Shown: in pieces, positions 6,981-8,920 of the stretch
Layout of the letters: every line of letters begins with the position of its first letter
Position numbering within the stretch: position 1 is the first letter of the stretch
From: an uncultured Clostridium sp.
GTDB taxonomy: Bacteria; Bacillota; Clostridia; UBA1212; UBA1255
Length of the DNA: 8,920 nucleotides
Direction of reading: 5' to 3'
Assembly: GCA_900555605.1 (NCBI GenBank)
Contig: USLW01000065.1
Span: 1 to 8,920, forward strand
Position numbers and translations under genes: made by a program
The notes under the pieces: model-generated
The model's input: the letters and a program-made list of their open reading frames with translations, nothing else
Database searches by the model: none
Told to the model about the DNA's origin: nothing

Positions 6981-7040
6981 GCGGCGAAAGCCGCGTAAAT
7001 AAATTGATTTTGAGACTGCTTCCCGCCGGAAGGGACCGGC
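6981..7040 (+). other. Hairpin-rich spacer upstream of the proteolipid gene
   Basis: The 99-base gap between I and K (6969-7067) can form GCGGC-GAAA-GCCGC (6981-6994), a 5-bp stem closed by a GNRA-type tetraloop. It can also form GCCGG (7025-7029) with CCGGC (7036-7040) around a 6-base loop. TCCC (7021-7024) with GGGA (7032-7035) is a mutually exclusive alternative to the second. Neither is followed by a T-run, so these are not intrinsic terminators. The AAGGAGG of K starts 10 bases after the second hairpin. A role in mRNA processing or translation of K is an inference. Confidence 0.4.
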
Positions 7041-7067
7041 AGAATATTTTAAGGAGGATTTGAGGTC

Positions 7068-7529
7068 ATGGAATTTATAGTAGGAATTATGGTATTCGTA
7101 ATTGCCGTGACAGTGCTCGTCGGAATTTTTTCCAAACGCATCGTTGAAAGAAAGGGATCTAACCGTTACCTGAAGACAGCGTTGAAAATGAATATGGCGC
7201 TGATGGCAAGCTTAATTTTGGTTGCTTCGATCGTGCTGTTTTCCGGCATGGCATTTGCTTCCGGAGAAGCGGGATCGCCTGGGGCGGGTACGGAGACCGC
7301 GTCTGATTCGTCAAGTGGGGATGGCATGGCGTATCTGGCTGCGGCGCTTTCCACCGGCCTTGCCACCATCGGTGCCGGAATTGCGGTGGCTGTAGCCGGC
7401 TCCGCTGCGCTGGGGGCTATCAGCGAGGATTCCAAGCTGCTGGGTAAAACCTTGATTTTTGTCGGCCTTGCGGAGGGTATCGCAATATACGGCCTGATTA
7501 TTTCCATTATGATTTTGAACAAAGTCTGA
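7068..7529 (+). CDS. ntpK: V/A-type ATPase subunit K (membrane ring proteolipid)
   Basis: A 153-residue membrane protein. The C-terminal hairpin is the proteolipid core: helix one at about 87-118 (LSTGLATIGAGIAVAVAGSA) and helix two at about 124-150 (FVGLAEGIAIYGLIISIMIL), with E136 as the ion-carrying carboxylate. Before it are two extra hydrophobic stretches (about 3-21 and 43-63) and a Gly/Ser/Glu-rich linker (66-86). The second stretch ends in GMAFASG and resembles a signal peptide cleavage region. Total length is like the duplicated 156-residue E. hirae NtpK, but the N-terminal half does not look like a second proteolipid hairpin. There is no Gln in helix one and Gly follows E136, which argues for H+ rather than Na+; this is inference. 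AAGGAGG at 7051-7057 lies 10 bases from ATG 7068. Confidence 0.92.
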   Translation: MEFIVGIMVFVIAVTVLVGIFSKRIVERKGSNRYLKTALKMNMALMASLILVASIVLFSGMAFASGEAGSPGAGTETASDSSSGDGMAYLAAALSTGLATIGAGIAVAVAGSAALGAISEDSKLLGKTLIFVGLAEGIAIYGLIISIMILNKV

Positions 7530-7534
7530 GCAGA

Positions 7535-7589
7535 CGAGCAGCGCTTTTTCTATGCGCCGGCAATTTGTTCCGGCCGTGTTCGATGCTCG
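7535..7589 (+). other. Nested inverted repeats in the spacer after the proteolipid gene
   Basis: The gap between K and F (7530-7610) can fold with an outer stem, CGAGCA (7535-7540) with TGCTCG (7584-7589), and an inner stem, GCCGG (7556-7560) with CCGGC (7570-7574). There is a T-run at 7545-7549, but it lies inside the structure, not after it. It is therefore unlike an intrinsic terminator. It could protect the 3' end of a processed K mRNA or lower read-through into F; both are inference. Confidence 0.35.
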
Positions 7590-7610
7590 CGTGAAAAGGG
7601 GGTGTCCGTA

Positions 7611-7895
7611 ATGAAAATGTTTCTGATCAGCGATAACAACGATACTGTCACGGGACTTCGGCTTGCCGGTGTTGTAGGCGAGATTGTCCGGGATGAGGCC
7701 GCGCTGGAGAATTGCCTGAAAAGGGTGCTGGCGGATGGAGAGATCGGTATTTTGCTGCTGACGGAAAAAATATACGAGATGGCCGCCGGTTCACTGCATG
7801 AAAGGCTGAAGGATAAGAAGCTTCCGCTGGTCGTTACGATACCGGGCAGGGGGATTTTGCAGCCGGCGGCAGGGAAGGAGGAGGCGCAGAAATGA
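7611..7895 (+). CDS. ntpG: V/A-type ATPase subunit F (central stalk)
   Basis: A 94-residue soluble protein of the expected size (about 100). It has the family pattern: FLISDNNDTVTGLRLAGVVG near the start, the hydrophobic strand EIGILLLTEKI, and KLPLVVTIPGRG in the last third. Subunit F binds subunit D in the rotor shaft and modulates ATP hydrolysis. In E. hirae this subunit is called NtpG. Start choice: the frame also opens at GTG 7602, but that codon overlaps the G-rich ribosome site (AGGGGG, 7597-7602). ATG 7611 is 8 bases after it and gives the normal N-terminus. The stop overlaps the start of the subunit E gene as ATGA, a classic coupling arrangement. Confidence 0.9.
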   Translation: MKMFLISDNNDTVTGLRLAGVVGEIVRDEAALENCLKRVLADGEIGILLLTEKIYEMAAGSLHERLKDKKLPLVVTIPGRGILQPAAGKEEAQK

Positions 7896-8524
7896 GTTCC
7901 ATTGAGGTGAAATTAAGAAACTTTGAGCGGACCGTGATTAATCGTGCCGCGCAGGACCGGGATGCGATGCTGGCGGAGATCGATGCAAAAACGGCAGAGG
8001 TACTCCGGGAGGCGGCGAAGCAGTATGAGGCGGAGGCCAGAGAACTGTACTTAAAGGGCATGGAGGACGTCAAAAAAGAGGCGCGGTCTATTGTTTCCGC
8101 GGCAAAGAACAAAGGACAGACACATCTGGTCCATGTGCGCAACGAGATTATTGATTCCGTATTTGCAGAGCTCACGGAAAAACTCCGGGCATTTACGGAA
8201 ACCCCGGAATATGATGTATATTTTACAAAACGGGCGGAGGCTGCGCTCAAAATGGCGGCGGTGCATCTCGGAGACCGCCAGGGAAAGGTTAAAATTCTGC
8301 TGACCGCACAGGATTTCGCACAGCGGAAGCAAATGGTGCAGGGACTGGCGGAGCGTGTTTTTATGTGGGCCTCTGTTATGATTGAAACAGCTGCAGAAGA
8401 TCTGATCGGCGGCTGCCGCGTGGAGATCCCGGAATACGGAAAAGTAATCGACAACTCTATGCGTTCGGATGTGCTGCGGGAAAAGGAAGAATTTCTGTCT
8501 TGGAGCAATTTGTCCCTGAAATAG
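7892..8524 (+). CDS. ntpE: V/A-type ATPase subunit E (peripheral stalk)
   Basis: A 210-residue protein. Residues 1 to about 100 form a charged helix rich in Ala, Glu, Lys and Arg (REAAKQYEAEARELYLKGME) that would pair with the H/G-like subunit encoded at 3630. The remainder is the globular C-terminal domain that contacts the A/B head, with the family signature LIGGCRVEIPEYGKVIDNSM (from about residue 170). AAGGAGGAGG at 7875-7884 lies 7 bases before ATG 7892, inside the end of the F gene, and the 4-base overlap suggests coupled translation. Its TAG shares bases with the AGGAG that serves subunit A, so termination and the next initiation are closely linked. Confidence 0.9.
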   Translation: MSSIEVKLRNFERTVINRAAQDRDAMLAEIDAKTAEVLREAAKQYEAEARELYLKGMEDVKKEARSIVSAAKNKGQTHLVHVRNEIIDSVFAELTEKLRAFTETPEYDVYFTKRAEAALKMAAVHLGDRQGKVKILLTAQDFAQRKQMVQGLAERVFMWASVMIETAAEDLIGGCRVEIPEYGKVIDNSMRSDVLREKEEFLSWSNLSLK

Positions 8525-8536
8525 GAGTGAGAAACA

Positions 8537-8920
8537 GTGCTGCAGAGCAATAAGGATTATAAACAGATATCGAGAATCAACGGTCCGGTTGTAAAAGCAA
8601 AGGGAAAGGCGGATATTGCCGTACAGGATGTGGTGCTGGCAGGTGATTTGAAATTGGTGGGAGAGGTCATCAGCATCGACGGGGAAGAGGCTACGGTACA
8701 GGTCTATGAGAGTACCTCCGGCCTGCATCCGGGCGAACCTGTGATATCCACCGGCCATCCCTTGACCGTCACTCTGGCACCCGGCATCATCGGAAATATT
8801 TTTGACGGGATCCAGAGGCCGCTGAAAACGCTTTACGGGCTGAGCGGGGACTTTATCTCAAAAGGACAGAACTGTGAAAAGCTGGACGGAGAGAGAAAAT
8901 GGCACTTTCAGCCGCTGAAA
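8537..8920 (+). CDS. ntpA: V/A-type ATPase catalytic subunit A, 5' part (cut by window end)
   Basis: The first 128 residues of a protein usually about 590 long. Recognisable N-terminal beta-barrel motifs are ISRINGPVVKAKG, LVGEVISIDGEEATVQVYES, TSGLHPGEPV and GIIGNIFDGIQRPLKTLY. The P-loop and catalytic glutamate would come later and are not visible. Three A subunits alternate with three B subunits in the head that makes or hydrolyses ATP. Start: AGGAG at 8523-8527 is 9 bases before GTG 8537. The coding sequence runs in frame to base 8920 with no stop. Confidence 0.95.
   Translation, partial: MLQSNKDYKQISRINGPVVKAKGKADIAVQDVVLAGDLKLVGEVISIDGEEATVQVYESTSGLHPGEPVISTGHPLTVTLAPGIIGNIFDGIQRPLKTLYGLSGDFISKGQNCEKLDGERKWHFQPLK

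Noticed and set aside
7834..8758. Minus-strand ORFs of 235 and 238 codons opposite subunits E and A.
   Set aside because: They mirror well-identified plus-strand ATPase genes and show low-quality Ser/Cys/Arg-rich sequence with no recognisable domain.
1..8920. CRISPR arrays, tRNA/rRNA genes, insertion sequences and phage attachment sites.
   Set aside because: No regularly spaced repeats, no tRNA-like cloverleaf, no transposase motifs and no long terminal repeats were seen on either strand.

Overview
The window looks like chromosomal DNA from an anaerobic Firmicute, most likely class Clostridia. The evidence is a GlpP-type antiterminator, an NfeD/flotillin pair, a V/A-type ATPase operon with a Clostridia-style long proteolipid, strong AGGAGG-type ribosome binding sites, sigma-A-like promoters and several TTG/GTG starts. 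Genus cannot be told from the sequence.

Layout. Positions 2-316 hold the 3' end of a glycerol-3-phosphate responsive antiterminator (glpP-like). It converges, with only 6 bases between stop codons, on a minus-strand gene (323-1084) for an XRE helix-turn-helix regulator with a TPR-like C-terminal half. The 176-base divergent region (1085-1260) is compact and informative. Each strand has a good promoter (-35, 17-base spacer, TATACT), and each predicted start site lies at or inside a copy of a 15-base motif, GTGAAAAAAATTCAC or GTAAATAAAATTCAC (13 of 15 identical). This suggests that the regulator represses both itself and the divergent pair: a short membrane NfeD protein (1261-1932) and a flotillin (2035-3432). 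That pair would form an SPFH-type membrane microdomain module, as yuaF-floT does in Bacillus.

After flotillin, a 197-base gap carries a strong intrinsic terminator (3518-3552) and a candidate promoter whose predicted start falls inside the terminator stem. From 3630 to the window end all genes are plus strand and form a V/A-type ATPase operon in the order H (G-like stalk), C, I, K, F, E, A. The catalytic A gene is cut by the window edge; B and D presumably follow. C and I overlap by 11 bases and F and E by 4. The proteolipid gene K instead sits between two spacers with hairpin potential.

How the genes work together. H and E form the peripheral stalk. C and F connect the central rotor to the membrane ring. 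I supplies the ion half-channel with its essential arginine, K builds the ring with its carboxylate (E136), and A hydrolyses or makes ATP. Nothing here is a clearly new system. The parts most worth a second look are the regulator/operator/NfeD-flotillin switch and the overlapping promoter-terminator in front of the ATPase operon.
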